Source of the DNA: Roseiarcus sp963741845
GTDB taxonomy: Bacteria > Pseudomonadota > Alphaproteobacteria > Rhizobiales > Beijerinckiaceae
Assembly: GCA_963741845.1 (NCBI GenBank)
Contig: CAVUJV010000025.1
Coordinates: 124,001-188,000 of the forward strand
DNA: 64,000 nt
Direction: 5' to 3'
The position numbers and the translations under genes were made by a program. The notes beneath the pieces are model-generated. The model ran no database searches. It was not told the DNA's origin and worked only from the letters and a program-made list of their open reading frames with translations. Below, in pieces: positions 1 through 9,181 of this stretch. How positions within the stretch are numbered: position 1 is the first letter of the stretch; each line of letters starts with the position of its first letter.

Positions 1-200
1 CAACTCCTCGACTGAGCCGTCCCTTTCAGGGGCCTATCTTCTCATACGTAAGAATGCGGGCTTTGGTTTCACAGGCGCGTTCGGTCGTCGGCTTGTCCCG
101 GGACCGGACATGGATTCGTTAACAGGTTCTTAATGCGGCGCGAAATTTCCAGCTTTCAAATTTGGCGAATCACCGTACCATCCCGTCGTCGTCAACAGCC
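1..200. other. Upstream non-coding stretch
   Basis: I see no coding region or recognisable RNA gene in the first 200 bases. It is locally AT-richer around positions 115-180 than the rest of the window, so it probably carries the promoter for the short ORF and terminator that follow, but no clear -35/-10 pair can be fixed. Confidence 0.4.
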
Positions 201-216
201 GAAAGGAGGTGATCCA

Positions 217-291
217 GTGTCTCATTGTCATCCGTCCAGCGTGATGAACAAGGCCTGGGTTATTGTCCCTGCGAAGGAATTTCGCGCGTAG
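217..291 (+). CDS. Possible 24-residue leader peptide behind a perfect Shine-Dalgarno
   Basis: A GTG codon at 217 opens a 24-codon frame ending in TAG at 289-291. It sits 4-5 bases after the run AAAGGAGGTGATCC (202-215), the complement of the usual 3' end of 16S rRNA, far stronger than any other ribosome site in the window. The frame is closed 58 bases before a strong terminator, so the transcript may be a stand-alone short mRNA or a leader. I do not recognise the peptide. The run is not a minus-strand 16S end, because the sequence after it does not match 16S. Whether it is translated is an inference from the ribosome site alone. Confidence 0.35.
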   Translation: MSHCHPSSVMNKAWVIVPAKEFRA

Positions 292-348
292 CGTTCGCTA
301 CAGGCAAAGCCCGTAAGGCCCTTGCGAACCCGCGTGGGCGCGACAATG

Positions 349-384
349 GAAGAGCCGTTCCGGAAGGGACGGCTCTTCTCTTTT
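349..384 (+). terminator. Rho-independent terminator
   Basis: A 13-base stem with one G-T wobble (349-361 with 366-378) closes on a GGAA tetraloop and is followed by CTCTTTTG. It lies between the short ORF and the channel gene, so it either ends a short upstream transcript or attenuates transcription into the channel gene. Confidence 0.75.
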
Positions 385-422
385 GTGCTTATTCGCTCCA
401 TGAAGGCGACGGAGGCATGCCG

Positions 423-1016
423 ATGACCGAGCCGGCGGAATCCTTTTCCAAAGCCCGGCTGGAGGCCTTCTCCGACGGCGTGATCGCCGTCATCATCACG
501 ATCATGGCGCTGGAGCTGCGGGAGCCCGAATCGGCCGAACCGGCGGATCTGCTGAAGCTTTGGCCGTCTTTTGCGATCTATCTCGTCAGCTTCGTTTTCG
601 TCGCCGTCTACTGGATCAATCACCATCGCCTGCTGGTCGAGGTTCCCCGCGTCACCGTGAGGCTGATTTGGGCCAACAACGCCCTGCTCTTCTGCCTCTC
701 GCTCATTCCCTTCGCGACCGCCTATGTCGGAAAGACCAACCTCGCCCCCTTCCCGACCATGGTCTATGCGGCCCTGCAACTGGTCTGCGCGCTGGCCTAT
801 CATCTCGTGCTGTCCACCATCGCGAGGGACAAGCGCGACGCCGTCTTCCTGACCGAGACGCGACGGCAGGACTATGCCGCCATTGCCGCCTATCTGGCCG
901 CGATCCTGCTCGCGCCCTTCAGCCCGATAGCGGCGGTCGCGATCCTCGTCGGCGTGCTGGTCACTTACGTCGTGCCCGGTCTGCTGGCGAAGGTGCGACA
1001 GCGCGGGAAGCGCTGA
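423..1016 (+). CDS. TMEM175-type (DUF1211) membrane protein
   Basis: This is a 197-residue integral membrane protein of the DUF1211/TMEM175 family, whose characterised members are potassium channels in the cytoplasmic or lysosomal membrane. The family signature R-x-E-A-F-S-D-G-V is near residue 14-22, followed by about five to six hydrophobic segments, which matches the one-domain bacterial form. ATG 423 is chosen because GGAGG at 411-415 stands 7 bases before it; ATG 417 would leave almost no spacing. A strong terminator lies just upstream, so the gene is probably transcribed alone. The potassium role is taken from the family, not shown by the sequence. Confidence 0.85.
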   Translation: MTEPAESFSKARLEAFSDGVIAVIITIMALELREPESAEPADLLKLWPSFAIYLVSFVFVAVYWINHHRLLVEVPRVTVRLIWANNALLFCLSLIPFATAYVGKTNLAPFPTMVYAALQLVCALAYHLVLSTIARDKRDAVFLTETRRQDYAAIAAYLAAILLAPFSPIAAVAILVGVLVTYVVPGLLAKVRQRGKR

Positions 1017-1018
1017 AG

Positions 1019-1735
1019 TCAGCGAATGAGCCAGGGCAGCAGGATCGGGAGGATCGCCGGCGTCACCACGGCGTTGAGCCCCATCGCGATCCCCGCGAAG
1101 ACGCCCGCAATCGGATCGACCGCGAAGGCGCGCGCCGTTCCGATCCCGTGCGAGGCGAGGCCGGCCGCAAAGCCGCGCGCCGCATAATCGCCGATCCGCA
1201 GCGCGTTCATGAGCGGCGTCACGATGATCGCGCCGATGACCCCCGTGATGATGACGAGCGCCGCCGTCAGGGGCGGCGCGCCGCCGAGCGTTTGGCTCAC
1301 CGCCATGGCCACGCCCGTCGTCACCGATTTCGGCGCAAGCGCGATGAGGACGGGCCGGGACGCGCCGAGCGCTCTGGCGACCAGCACCGCCGAGACAATG
1401 GCGACAATCGCGCCGACCAGAAGGGCCGCAGCCATCGGCAGGAGATTGCGCTTGACGAGACCGATATTGCGATAGAGCGGCACGGCGAGCGCGACCGTCG
1501 CCGGTCCCAGGAGGAAATGGACGAACTGCGCGCCGTTGAAATAGGTCTGATAGTCCGCGCCCGTGAGCCCGAGCAGGGCGGCGATCAGCGCAACCGCGAT
1601 CGCCACCGGATTGACGAGCGGATGACGGCCCGCGAGCTGCGCCGCCCGATCGGCGATGAGATAGGCGGCGAGCGTCGTCGTCAGCCAGAAGAGCGGCGTC
1701 GTCTGGAGGTAAACCCAGAGACGAAAAGGGGTCAT
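1019..1735 (-). CDS. lrgB: LrgB-family membrane protein
   Basis: This 238-residue polytopic membrane protein belongs to the LrgB/CidB family, which acts with LrgA/CidA in murein hydrolase control and, in plant and some bacterial homologues, in transport of glycolate or pyruvate. The conserved family stretch around A-P-K-S-V-T-T and the later L-A-S-H-G-I-G-T-A are both present. The start ATG overlaps the stop of lrgA by four bases (ATGA), so the two are translated together. No LytTR-type regulator is adjacent. Confidence 0.9.
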   Translation of the reverse strand: MTPFRLWVYLQTTPLFWLTTTLAAYLIADRAAQLAGRHPLVNPVAIAVALIAALLGLTGADYQTYFNGAQFVHFLLGPATVALAVPLYRNIGLVKRNLLPMAAALLVGAIVAIVSAVLVARALGASRPVLIALAPKSVTTGVAMAVSQTLGGAPPLTAALVIITGVIGAIIVTPLMNALRIGDYAARGFAAGLASHGIGTARAFAVDPIAGVFAGIAMGLNAVVTPAILPILLPWLIR

Positions 1736-2115
1736 GCCTCCCTCCTGAGGCCGATCAGCCGCTTGACGAGAAGAAACACCCCGACCGTCGCCGCCAGAGT
1801 CAGCGGCGTCGAAACCAGGAGCGCCGCCGCCAGCGCCGCGCCCTGCTCGCGCAGCAGTCCCAGATATTGCACGACGCCGACGCCGGCCGGAACGAACAGG
1901 AGCGACAGGGAGGCGAGAAGCCCTTCGGCCGTGCGGCCGAGGTCGCTCTCCGCCAGTTGCGTGTCGTCGAACGGCCGCCACGCCCGGTAAGCCGCAAGCG
2001 CCGCGACGAGCAGCCCCAGACCGACGACCGGCCCCGGCGCCGGAAGCGAAAGGCTGCGGGCGAGGATTTCGCCGATGAGCTGGAAGGCGAGCAGGATGAG
2101 GAAGCCCCGGACCAT
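1732..2115 (-). CDS. lrgA: LrgA/CidA-family holin-like protein
   Basis: This 127-residue protein has four hydrophobic segments and the LrgA/CidA pattern, including the early Q-L-I-G-E motif, L-P-x-P-G-P-V-V-G-L, and an L-L-F-V-P-A-G-V-G-V stretch. It is the holin-like partner of LrgB and directly precedes it in the same operon. In this lineage the pair may serve organic-acid export rather than autolysis; the sequence does not decide that. The gene is divergent from the LOG-family gene, sharing a roughly 100-base intergenic region. Confidence 0.9.
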   Translation of the reverse strand: MVRGFLILLAFQLIGEILARSLSLPAPGPVVGLGLLVAALAAYRAWRPFDDTQLAESDLGRTAEGLLASLSLLFVPAGVGVVQYLGLLREQGAALAAALLVSTPLTLAATVGVFLLVKRLIGLRREA

Positions 2116-2219
2116 GAGGGGTTTTGTCGCGCAGCGAAGGCGGGAAGGTCAATGCGGCCCGGCTCGCTCCGAAGCGCCTTCGCTTGACGAGCCTTGCCGC
2201 CGCGCGGCAAACCCAATTC

Positions 2220-2837
2220 ATGAAGATATCCTCCCTGAACGCCATCCGGAACGTTTGCGTCTATTGCGGGTCGGGCGCGGGCGCCGATCCCCATTATGCC
2301 GAGGCCGCGGAGGCGCTCGGCCGTTCGCTGGGCGAATCAGGCATTGGCCTCGTCTATGGCGGAGGCGGCGATGGGCTGATGGGACGCGTCGCGCGGGCAA
2401 CTCTGGCCGCCGGGGGGCGGGTGACGGGAATTATCCCCACCTTTCTCGTCCGCAAGGAACATGCGCTGATGGAAGCGCAGGAGATGCTCGTCGTCGACTC
2501 GATGCACGAGCGCAAGCAGGCGATGTTCGATCGCGCCGACGCTTTCGTCGCCCTGCCGGGCGGCATCGGCACGCTCGAAGAACTGGTCGAACAGATGACC
2601 TGGGCCCAGCTCGACCGGCACGCAAAGCCTATCCTCATCGCGGACGTCGCCGGATTCTGGCGGCCGCTGCTCGCGCTGTTCGCCCATATGAACAACGAGG
2701 GCTTCATCCGGCGCGGCTTCGAACTCCGTTACCTCGTCGCCGAGAAAATCGAGGACGTGGTGCCGATGCTGCGCGCCGCGGCCGAGCGCAACGCGGAACG
2801 CGCGGCCGCCGCCCCGCCCTCGTCGCATAAAATGTGA
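2220..2837 (+). CDS. LOG-family protein (cytokinin riboside 5'-monophosphate phosphoribohydrolase-like)
   Basis: This 205-residue cytosolic protein has the LOG-family nucleotide fold: an early V-Y-C-G-S strand, the glycine-rich G-G-G-G-D-G-L-M-G near residue 47-55, and the signature P-G-G-I-G-T-L-E-E near 113-121, which includes the catalytic glutamate. Members release ribose 5-phosphate from nucleoside monophosphates and were formerly mis-called lysine decarboxylases. ATG 2220 is preferred because homology begins right after it, although no good Shine-Dalgarno precedes it. Confidence 0.88.
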   Translation: MKISSLNAIRNVCVYCGSGAGADPHYAEAAEALGRSLGESGIGLVYGGGGDGLMGRVARATLAAGGRVTGIIPTFLVRKEHALMEAQEMLVVDSMHERKQAMFDRADAFVALPGGIGTLEELVEQMTWAQLDRHAKPILIADVAGFWRPLLALFAHMNNEGFIRRGFELRYLVAEKIEDVVPMLRAAAERNAERAAAAPPSSHKM

Positions 2838-2943
2838 CGTTAGGTCAGATACTTCCGCCGCAAGCCGATCGGCGCCATCGTCCGGGAAGCATGAGCGATT
2901 CGGCGCACTTCGTCGCCGGCGCGCATGCGGAGGAGACGATCGC

Positions 2944-3448
2944 ATGGAGCGACGGAACTGGACCCTGACCGTGGCGGCCCTGATCCTGTGCGGCTTCGCG
3001 AGTTCTCGCAGCCGCGCGCGCCGAGGAGCCCGAACCGCCGCAGTCGCTCATGCCGCCGCCGGAGGCGCCCGCGACGCCGGCGCCCATCGCGCCGCAAGCA
3101 ACGGTAAAGGCGCCCGACACGACGGCGACGACCGTGACGAAGGATCCCGCCGGACCTGTCGCGGCCGCTCCGAAGAAAGCGGAGAAGAAGAAGCCCGCGA
3201 ATGTCGTCCTGGTCCGGGTGACGAACGCGCGCGCGGCAACGCTTGTCGCGCTGGAGGCCGCCCCCGCCGGATCGGACCGGATGAAGAAGGTGGCGGGCCC
3301 GATCGAGCCCGGCAAGACGGTCACCGTCCGGATTCCCCGCGGCAAGGATTGCCGCGTCGACCTGCGCGGCGCTTTCGCCGACGGTCAGACCATGGACGCC
3401 TCCGGCGTCGATGTCTGCGCCCGGAAGACGCTCAACCTGACCGATTAG
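2944..3448 (+). pseudogene. Secreted hypothetical protein, frameshifted in the signal peptide
   Basis: An ATG at 2944 behind GGAGGAG opens a good signal-peptide start (basic MERRNW, then hydrophobic TLTVAALILCGFA). The frame is lost near 3001-3003. Dropping one base there joins it to V-L-A-A-A-R-A-E-E, a normal signal-peptidase site, and to the mature part ending at 3448. The mature protein starts with a Pro/Ala/Lys-rich tether and ends in a small domain with two cysteines. The family is unknown to me. Because the two halves fit so well, I regard the break as a probable sequence error. Confidence 0.65.
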
Positions 3449-3449
3449 C

Positions 3450-3487
3450 AAAAAAGCAGCGCGCCCCCGGAAGAGCCGGGAGCGCGC
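3450..3487 (-). terminator. Terminator of sodB
   Basis: A 12-base GC-rich stem with one mismatch (3459-3470 with 3476-3487) is followed on the minus strand by a T run (AAAAAA on the plus strand at 3450-3455). It lies just past the sodB stop and between two convergent genes. Confidence 0.7.
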
Positions 3488-3510
3488 TTCGGGATGCTTG
3501 CGTTCCGGAC

Positions 3511-4104
3511 TTACTTCTTGCCGAACAGCTCGGCGACATATTCCCAGTTGATCAGATGGTCGACCCAGGTCTTGAGGTAGTCGGGCCGGCGGTTGCGGTA
3601 GTCGATGTAATAGGAGTGCTCCCAGACATCGACGCCGAGGATCGGGGTCGCGCCGTGCACGAGCGGGTTCTCGCCGTTCGGGGTCTTCATCACTTCGATC
3701 TTGCCGCCTTTGACGGCGAGCCAGGCCCAGCCCGAGCCGAACTGCGTGACGCCGGCCTGGATGAAGTCTTCCTTGGCTTTGTCGAGCGAGCCGAAGGAAT
3801 CCTTGAGCGCCTTTTCAAGCTCGCCGGGCATCGCGCCGCCGCCATTCGGCTTCATCCACTTCCAGAAATGGATGTGGTTGAAGTGCTGGCCGGCGTTGTT
3901 GAAGACGGCCGCGTTCTTTCCATACGAGCCCTTGACGATCTCTTCGAGCGGCTTGCCCTCCCACTCGGTGCCCTTGAGCGCGTTGTTCCCGTTGTTGACG
4001 TAGGCGAGATGATGCTTGTCGTGATGATATTCCAGCGTCTCGCGCGACATATACGGCCCGAGCGCCTCATAGGCGTAGGGCAGGTCCGGCAGAGTGAAAC
4101 TCAT
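3511..4104 (-). CDS. sodB: Superoxide dismutase, Fe/Mn family
   Basis: This 197-residue cytosolic enzyme dismutates superoxide to oxygen and hydrogen peroxide. The metal ligands are visible: His27 in the Y-H-H-D-K-H-H stretch, the His in G-Q-H-F-N-H-I-H-F-W, and the Asp and His of D-V-W-E-H-S-Y-Y. The A-V-F-N-N-A-G-Q-H-F pattern with Gln before the His fits iron-type SodB. Length is usual for the family. The start is ATG 4104, with AGGAG just upstream. It appears to be monocistronic with its own terminator. Confidence 0.95.
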   Translation of the reverse strand: MSFTLPDLPYAYEALGPYMSRETLEYHHDKHHLAYVNNGNNALKGTEWEGKPLEEIVKGSYGKNAAVFNNAGQHFNHIHFWKWMKPNGGGAMPGELEKALKDSFGSLDKAKEDFIQAGVTQFGSGWAWLAVKGGKIEVMKTPNGENPLVHGATPILGVDVWEHSYYIDYRNRRPDYLKTWVDHLINWEYVAELFGKK

Positions 4105-4327
4105 CAGGAGGCTCCTTGGGATGTTGGCTGAGAGAGGATGGAGGCCAGGAGGCCCAGGCCATCCTGTCGAGGCCAAATCTAGCCGTCCCCGTCCGGCGCC
4201 GCAACAGGCGGCTGTCATATCCGCGTGAGCCGGCGGCCTGCGGCGAAGGGCGCGTTGACGCGAGCCGCGGCGTCGTTCTAGGCGTCACGGGCGGCGCGTT
4301 GCGCGGGTCGAGCCAGGAGAGCCCCCC

Positions 4328-4765
4328 ATGTTCAAGCATATCCTTATTCCGACGGACGGCTCCGACCTGTCGCGGAAGGCGATGCTCTACGGGATGCAGA
4401 TCGCCAAGGAATTGGGCGCGAAAGTGACCGCGCTCCACACCACACAGCCCTATCAGGCCGTCTCGATGGACGCGGTGCTCGTGTCGATCGGCGAGGATGA
4501 ATACGAGGAAGGCACGAAGCGCCTCGCCGAGAGGGCGCTGGAGCAGGCGACGATTGCGGCGGACGCGGCGGGCGTGCCCTGCGACACGATCAGCGAAGTC
4601 AGCGACCAGCCCTATCGGGCCATCATCGACGCGGCCCACGACAAGGGCTGCGACCTCATCGTGATGGCCTCGCACGGCCGCCGGGGGCTCTCGGCCCTGC
4701 TGCTCGGCAGCGAGACGACGAAGGTGCTGACGCACTCGACCGTCCCGGTCCTCGTCTATCGCTGA
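4328..4765 (+). CDS. Universal stress protein, UspA family
   Basis: This 145-residue single-domain UspA protein starts with the strand I-L-I-P-T-D-G-S-D and carries the ATP-binding pattern G-R-R-G-L-S-A-L-L-L-G-S near residues 116-127, as in ATP-binding Usp members. It is a cytosolic stress-tolerance protein. GGAGAG stands upstream of ATG 4328. It converges on the sugar transporter operon and has no clear operon partner. Confidence 0.92.
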   Translation: MFKHILIPTDGSDLSRKAMLYGMQIAKELGAKVTALHTTQPYQAVSMDAVLVSIGEDEYEEGTKRLAERALEQATIAADAAGVPCDTISEVSDQPYRAIIDAAHDKGCDLIVMASHGRRGLSALLLGSETTKVLTHSTVPVLVYR

Positions 4766-4775
4766 GGCGGACGCG

Positions 4776-5777
4776 CTACCGCGCCCGCGCCGCTGTCGCA
4801 GCGGCAAGGCTCGCGTCCTTCGCACGGTCGGCGCGCGCCTGCCGCAGCCTCACAAGCTGCTGATCGGCAAGCACGCCAATCAGGATCACCGTCCCCATGA
4901 CCGCGAAATTGAGCGAGCTCGGGATGCCGAGCAGATTGACGAGGTTCTGGAGCACCTGAAGCAGGATCGCTCCGAGCACGATGCCGAGGATCGATCCCTC
5001 GCCGCCCCGGAGCGAACAGCCGCCGAGCACGGCGGCCGCGATGCCGTAGAGCTCGTAGAAATTGCCGTGGGACGCAGGCGAGATCGACCGCGTGTACATG
5101 GTGAGGAAGATCGAGGATATGCCGGCGAGCGCGCCGCAGATGATATAGGCCGCGGTGACGATCCGCTTCGTCGCGATGCCGGAATAGAGCGCCGCCTCCT
5201 CGTTCTTGCCGATCGCGAAGAGATAGCGGCCGAACACCGAACGGTGCAGCACGACCGCCATGATCGCCGCGACGGCCAGAAAGATGATGAACGTGTTCGG
5301 CACGCCGAAACTGCGACCCGTGGTGATCCATTCGAGCGTGGGGAAAGACTGTCCGAACTCGAAGCCGGCCGTCCCGTCGTTCGTGTACCAGCGGGCGATC
5401 CCGCGATAGATCAGGAGGCCGCAGAGGGTCACCACGAAGGGCTGCAGGTTCATGCGCGTGATGAGCATTCCGTGCACCCATCCCAGGATGACGCCGAAGC
5501 CGACGATGAGCAGGACCGCGAGCACCCAGGGCACGTGGTAAGTGACCAGAAGGTCGACGAAGATGACGCCGAACAGGGCGAATTCCGAGCCGATCGAAAG
5601 GTCGATGCCGCCTGTGATGATGACGAAGCCTTCGCCGATCGAGAACAGGCCGAAGAGCCCCACGAGATTGGCGGTGTTCGCCAGATTGATGGGCGAGATG
5701 AAGCGCGGATTGAGGAAGGCGACGACCGCGCCGACGACGAGGATGAGAAGAAGAAGGCCGAGATCTTTCTTGAGCAT
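4776..5777 (-). CDS. Ribose-type sugar ABC transporter permease
   Basis: This 333-residue inner-membrane permease belongs to the RbsC/AraH family (BPD_transp_2). It has about eight to ten hydrophobic segments and the family signature G-G-I-D-L-S-I-G-S near residue 56, plus the cytoplasmic A-A-V-L-G-G-C-S-L-R-G-G-E-G coupling region. It is the last gene of a binding protein-ATPase-permease operon and its start overlaps the ATPase stop as TAATG. The C-terminal tail is Ala/Arg-rich. The sugar cannot be named from sequence. Confidence 0.92.
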   Translation of the reverse strand: MLKKDLGLLLLILVVGAVVAFLNPRFISPINLANTANLVGLFGLFSIGEGFVIITGGIDLSIGSEFALFGVIFVDLLVTYHVPWVLAVLLIVGFGVILGWVHGMLITRMNLQPFVVTLCGLLIYRGIARWYTNDGTAGFEFGQSFPTLEWITTGRSFGVPNTFIIFLAVAAIMAVVLHRSVFGRYLFAIGKNEEAALYSGIATKRIVTAAYIICGALAGISSIFLTMYTRSISPASHGNFYELYGIAAAVLGGCSLRGGEGSILGIVLGAILLQVLQNLVNLLGIPSSLNFAVMGTVILIGVLADQQLVRLRQARADRAKDASLAAATAARAR

Positions 5778-7366
5778 TACGCCGCACTCTGTTCGTGCCC
5801 GCGAGCCACGGCGAGCCGCATCACATTTTCTTCGCTGAACTGGTCGCGCGTCAGCGTGCCTCCGACCGCGCCTTCCTGCATGACGACGATCCGGTCGCTG
5901 ACCCCGATGACCTCCTCCATGTCGCTGGAGATCATCAGGATCGCGACGCCGGCGTCGGCGAGCGCGCGCATCAGCGTATAGATTTCGGATTTCGATCCGA
6001 CGTCAATGCCGCGGGTCGGCTCGTCGAACATCATGACCTTCGGCTTCATCGACAGCCATTTGGCCAGAACGACCTTCTGCTGGTTGCCGCCCGAGAGCGT
6101 GCGGGTCCTGGTCTCGACCGAGCTCGCCTTGATGCTGAGCGCCTCGCGCTGGCGCAGCGCGTTCTCGCGCTCCGCGCCCTCGTTGACCAGCATGAGGCGG
6201 GCGAAGGCCCGGAGGTTGGGCAGCGAAATGTTCTCGGCGATCGAGTCGTCGAGGACGAGGCCACAACGCTTCCTGTCCTCGGGGACAAGATAGACGCCGA
6301 GGGCGATGGCGTCAGCCGGCGAGGCGATCGCAACCAGGCGGCCATTGAGGCGGATTTCTCCGCCGACGGCCGCATCCACCCCGAACACCGTGCGGGCGAG
6401 CTCGGTGCGGCCCGCGCCGATCAGTCCCGGCCATGCCGAGAATTTCGCCGGCGCGAAGGGAGATGTCGAGCGCGTGTTTCGGATTGGCCTTGGTTCGCAG
6501 GCCCGCGACGGCGAGCACTTCCTCGCCGGGCGGCGCCTTCGGCGGAATGTAAAGCGATTTGAGGTCGCGGCCGATCATCATGCGGATCATCCGCGTCGCG
6601 CTGGATCTCCGCGCGCTGCAAGCTGCCCAACGACCGAGCCGTCGCGCAGGCACACCACGCGGTCCGCGCAGCGTTCGACCTCGTTCAGCCGGTGGGTGAT
6701 GAAGATGATGGAGACGCCGTCCGCCTTGAGCTCGGCGACGACGCGCAAGAGCCGGTCGGTCTCCGTCGAGGTGAGGCTCGATGTCGGCTCGTCCATAATG
6801 ACGATGCGCGCGTTGAGCGAGAGCGCCTTGGTGATTTCGAGCAGCTGGCGCTGGGCGAGCGACAAGTCCGACACGAGATCGTCGACCCCGAAATCGACGT
6901 CGAGACGCTTGAGAAGCGGGCCCACGATGCGCCGGACCGCGCTACGGTCGACGAGCCTGAAGGGCCCGGCGCGCAACGGCTCGCGCCCGATGAGGACATT
7001 CGCCCCGACATCGAGGTTTTCGAAGAGATTGAGTTCCTGATGGACGAAGGCGATGCCAGCCGTCAGGGCGTCGCTGACGGCTAGCCGCGGATGATCGACG
7101 CCGCCGATCCGGATCGTTCCGCTATCGGGCGCGACGACGCCGCCGAGGATCTTCATCAGCGTCGACTTGCCGGCGCCGTTCTCGCCAATCAGCGCCACAA
7201 CCTCGCCCTTCGCCACCGAAAGGCTGACATGATTGACGGCGCGAACGCCGGGATAACTCTTGCTGATGTCGATCAGTTCGAGAAGGTTGTCCGCCAAATG
7301 AGCGCCCGGCGAGAAAGTGGCGTCGCGCCGGAGCGCGACGCCCTGCAAAACGGTTGCGCCGGCCAC
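5777..7366 (-). pseudogene. Ribose-type sugar ABC transporter ATPase, two frameshifts
   Basis: This is a tandem-domain RbsA-type ATPase of about 525 residues. The first domain has Walker A G-E-N-G-A-G-K-S, the motif S-L-A-Q-R-Q, Walker B I-V-I-M-D-E-P-T-S and the switch T-H-R. The second has L-S-G-G-N-Q-Q-K and M-M-F-D-E-P-T-R-G-I-D. One missing base near 6595 and one extra base near 6425 put residues between the domains out of frame; together they cancel. Both domains are otherwise intact, so a sequence error is likely. The true start may be a TTG near 7298 rather than GTG 7366. Confidence 0.8.
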
Positions 7367-7403
7367 GAGCCCGATGGCTGGCCGGCGCTCGCGACGATCA
7401 GGA

Positions 7404-8354
7404 CTACTTGCCCTGGCGCTGCTTCAGCTCCGCCCAGAAGGCGTCGACATTGCCCTTGTCGATGATCTTGGTCGGGATGATCATGAGGCCATTGGCCGGG
7501 ATCATCGACTTGTCGCCCTCGAGATATTTCGCCATCACCTTCATGCCCTGATAGCCCCACTCGTAGGGCTGCTGCACGACGGTCGCGGCGATGGTGCCTT
7601 CCTTCACGCCGCCGAGCGTGATCGGGTCTTCGTCGAAGCCGATGATCGTGATCTTGCCGAGCTTGCCGGCTTCCTTCAGCGCCTCGTAGATGCGCGGCGT
7701 GTTGTAGGAATAATAGCCGACCATGCAATCGATCTCGGGATGCGCGGTCAGCGTGTCCTCGACATTGCGCTTGGCGCGGGTCTGGTCGATATCGTCGCCG
7801 CGAACGTCGACGAGCTCGATCTTGGAGCCCTTGATCTTCTCGCGGAAGCCCTCGATGCGCTCGCGCGCATTGTCGGCGCCCGGCAGACCGACGAAGCCCA
7901 TGCACTTGCCGCCGTTCGGCATCGCCTTCAGCGCGATCTCGCCAGCCTGCTTGCCGGCGTCGGTGTTGCTGGAGCCGATATAGGCGACGCGCTTGCTGTT
8001 GGGAGCGTCGCTGTCGGTGGTGAAGAGCGCGACCTGCGAGCCGATGCGGTTGAGCGCGTCGGTCATCGTCTTCGGGTCGACCGCGCTGACCATGATGCCG
8101 GAGACGCCGGCCGCGACGAGGTCGTCCATCAGGCGGGTCTGGATGGCCGCCGACGACTGCTCCGGATATTTGAAATCAAGCTTGTAGTTGGGAAGCTCGC
8201 CCTGAGCCTTCTTCACGCCCGCCTCGGCCGCCTTCCAGAAGTCGGAGGCGCCGTTGACGACGAAGACCAGCGTCTTCTTGTCGGCCGCCTGAGCGCCGCC
8301 AGCGAAAGCAACCAGCGCGCCAAGGGCGACGCCCGCCAGAATGAACTTCTTCAT
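7404..8354 (-). CDS. Periplasmic sugar-binding protein of the ABC transporter
   Basis: This 316-residue protein has a signal peptide (MKKFILAG... ending A-Q-A-A-D) and a type I periplasmic binding fold of the RbsB/YtfQ kind. Visible landmarks are the L-V-F-V-V-N-G-A-S-D-F-W first strand, the D-S-D-A-P-N-S-K-R loop that usually contacts the sugar, and G-F-D-E-D-P-I near the hinge. It is the first gene of the transporter operon, with a strong GGAGG before ATG 8354. No regulator, kinase or isomerase is adjacent, so the sugar is not identified. Confidence 0.9.
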   Translation of the reverse strand: MKKFILAGVALGALVAFAGGAQAADKKTLVFVVNGASDFWKAAEAGVKKAQGELPNYKLDFKYPEQSSAAIQTRLMDDLVAAGVSGIMVSAVDPKTMTDALNRIGSQVALFTTDSDAPNSKRVAYIGSSNTDAGKQAGEIALKAMPNGGKCMGFVGLPGADNARERIEGFREKIKGSKIELVDVRGDDIDQTRAKRNVEDTLTAHPEIDCMVGYYSYNTPRIYEALKEAGKLGKITIIGFDEDPITLGGVKEGTIAATVVQQPYEWGYQGMKVMAKYLEGDKSMIPANGLMIIPTKIIDKGNVDAFWAELKQRQGK

Positions 8355-8503
8355 TGGGTTTCCTCCTCTGCCCCGCCCGTTCCTCGAACGAGAGTCGAAC
8401 CATAGGACCGGCGTTGGGCGATGAATCCGTACTGACACGCCAGGAATGGGTCAAGCGCCTTTCCGGAGTAAATCGGAAACAACGACGTGATTGTCCCGTA
8501 ACA

Positions 8504-9070
8504 TCAATCCCGGTAGGCGGCGGCGCCGAAAGGCGAAGTCGCCATGACTTCGGCGAGATTGCCCATGACGACAGGGATATTGGAGGGAAAGCGGATCGGC
8601 ACGAGCGCCTTCAGCTCCGCGTCGAGCTGCGACTTTGCGATCGCTTTTTCTTCAATCGAGAGCGAAGAATCGGAGAGGACGTCGGCGAGCTGGCGCTTCA
8701 GCATCGTATCCGCGCCGACATAGGACCGCGTCGCGGGGTCCACCCCCTCAAGGACAAGCATGATGTTTCTGGCGACGAGATCATAGTCGCCAAGATCCTT
8801 GAAGCCGCTTCGGCGAAGAACCAATTCGATGCCGCGGTCGGGCGTGAACGGCAGCTTGCCTTTCTCTTCTCCGATCCGGAAGATCCGCCCCGAGAGTTCG
8901 CGCTGCACTGCGATATAGGCTTTCACCTGCGCATCCGTGATCTCGACCTGCCTGAGGGTCGCCTCGGGATATGCGCCAGCGTTCGCCGCGATCGCCGGCG
9001 CGGGGGCGTCAGCGGCGAGAAAGGCGCAGAAGGCGGCGACCCAAAAGAGACGAACGAAAAGCGCCGGCAC
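8504..9070 (-). CDS. Secreted hypothetical protein
   Basis: This 188-residue protein begins with a cleavable signal peptide (hydrophobic L-F-W-V-A-A-F-C-A-F-L, then A-P-A-I-A-A-N). The mature part is mostly helical, starts with a D-A-Q-V-K-A-Y-I-A-V-Q-R-E-L helix and is otherwise charged with no cysteines. I do not recognise the family. It stands alone between the transporter and ygfZ, reading the same way as both, with about 150 bases before the transporter operon start. A periplasmic location is inferred from the signal peptide. Confidence 0.75.
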   Translation of the reverse strand: MPALFVRLFWVAAFCAFLAADAPAPAIAANAGAYPEATLRQVEITDAQVKAYIAVQRELSGRIFRIGEEKGKLPFTPDRGIELVLRRSGFKDLGDYDLVARNIMLVLEGVDPATRSYVGADTMLKRQLADVLSDSSLSIEEKAIAKSQLDAELKALVPIRFPSNIPVVMGNLAEVMATSPFGAAAYRD

Positions 9071-9181
9071 GTTCCCTCCGATGGCGGGCCCTTCCGCTCG
9101 GACGGGCCTCGCGCCATTGTTAGCGAATCCGCAGCCTCGACAATAGCGGCGCTTGCGCGCCCCGCCTTCCGGACTTCGGCG

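Noticed and set aside
202..216. Possible 3' end of a minus-strand 16S rRNA gene, from AAAGGAGGTGATCC
   Set aside because: The bases after it do not match the conserved 16S sequence, so it is a ribosome-binding site, not rRNA.
560..1990. Long plus-strand frame across the channel gene and lrgB
   Set aside because: It spans two well-supported genes in other frames, with Arg-rich low-complexity translation.
4756..5787. Alternative frame over the sugar permease
   Set aside because: The other frame has the permease signature and membrane segments; this one is Arg/His-rich.
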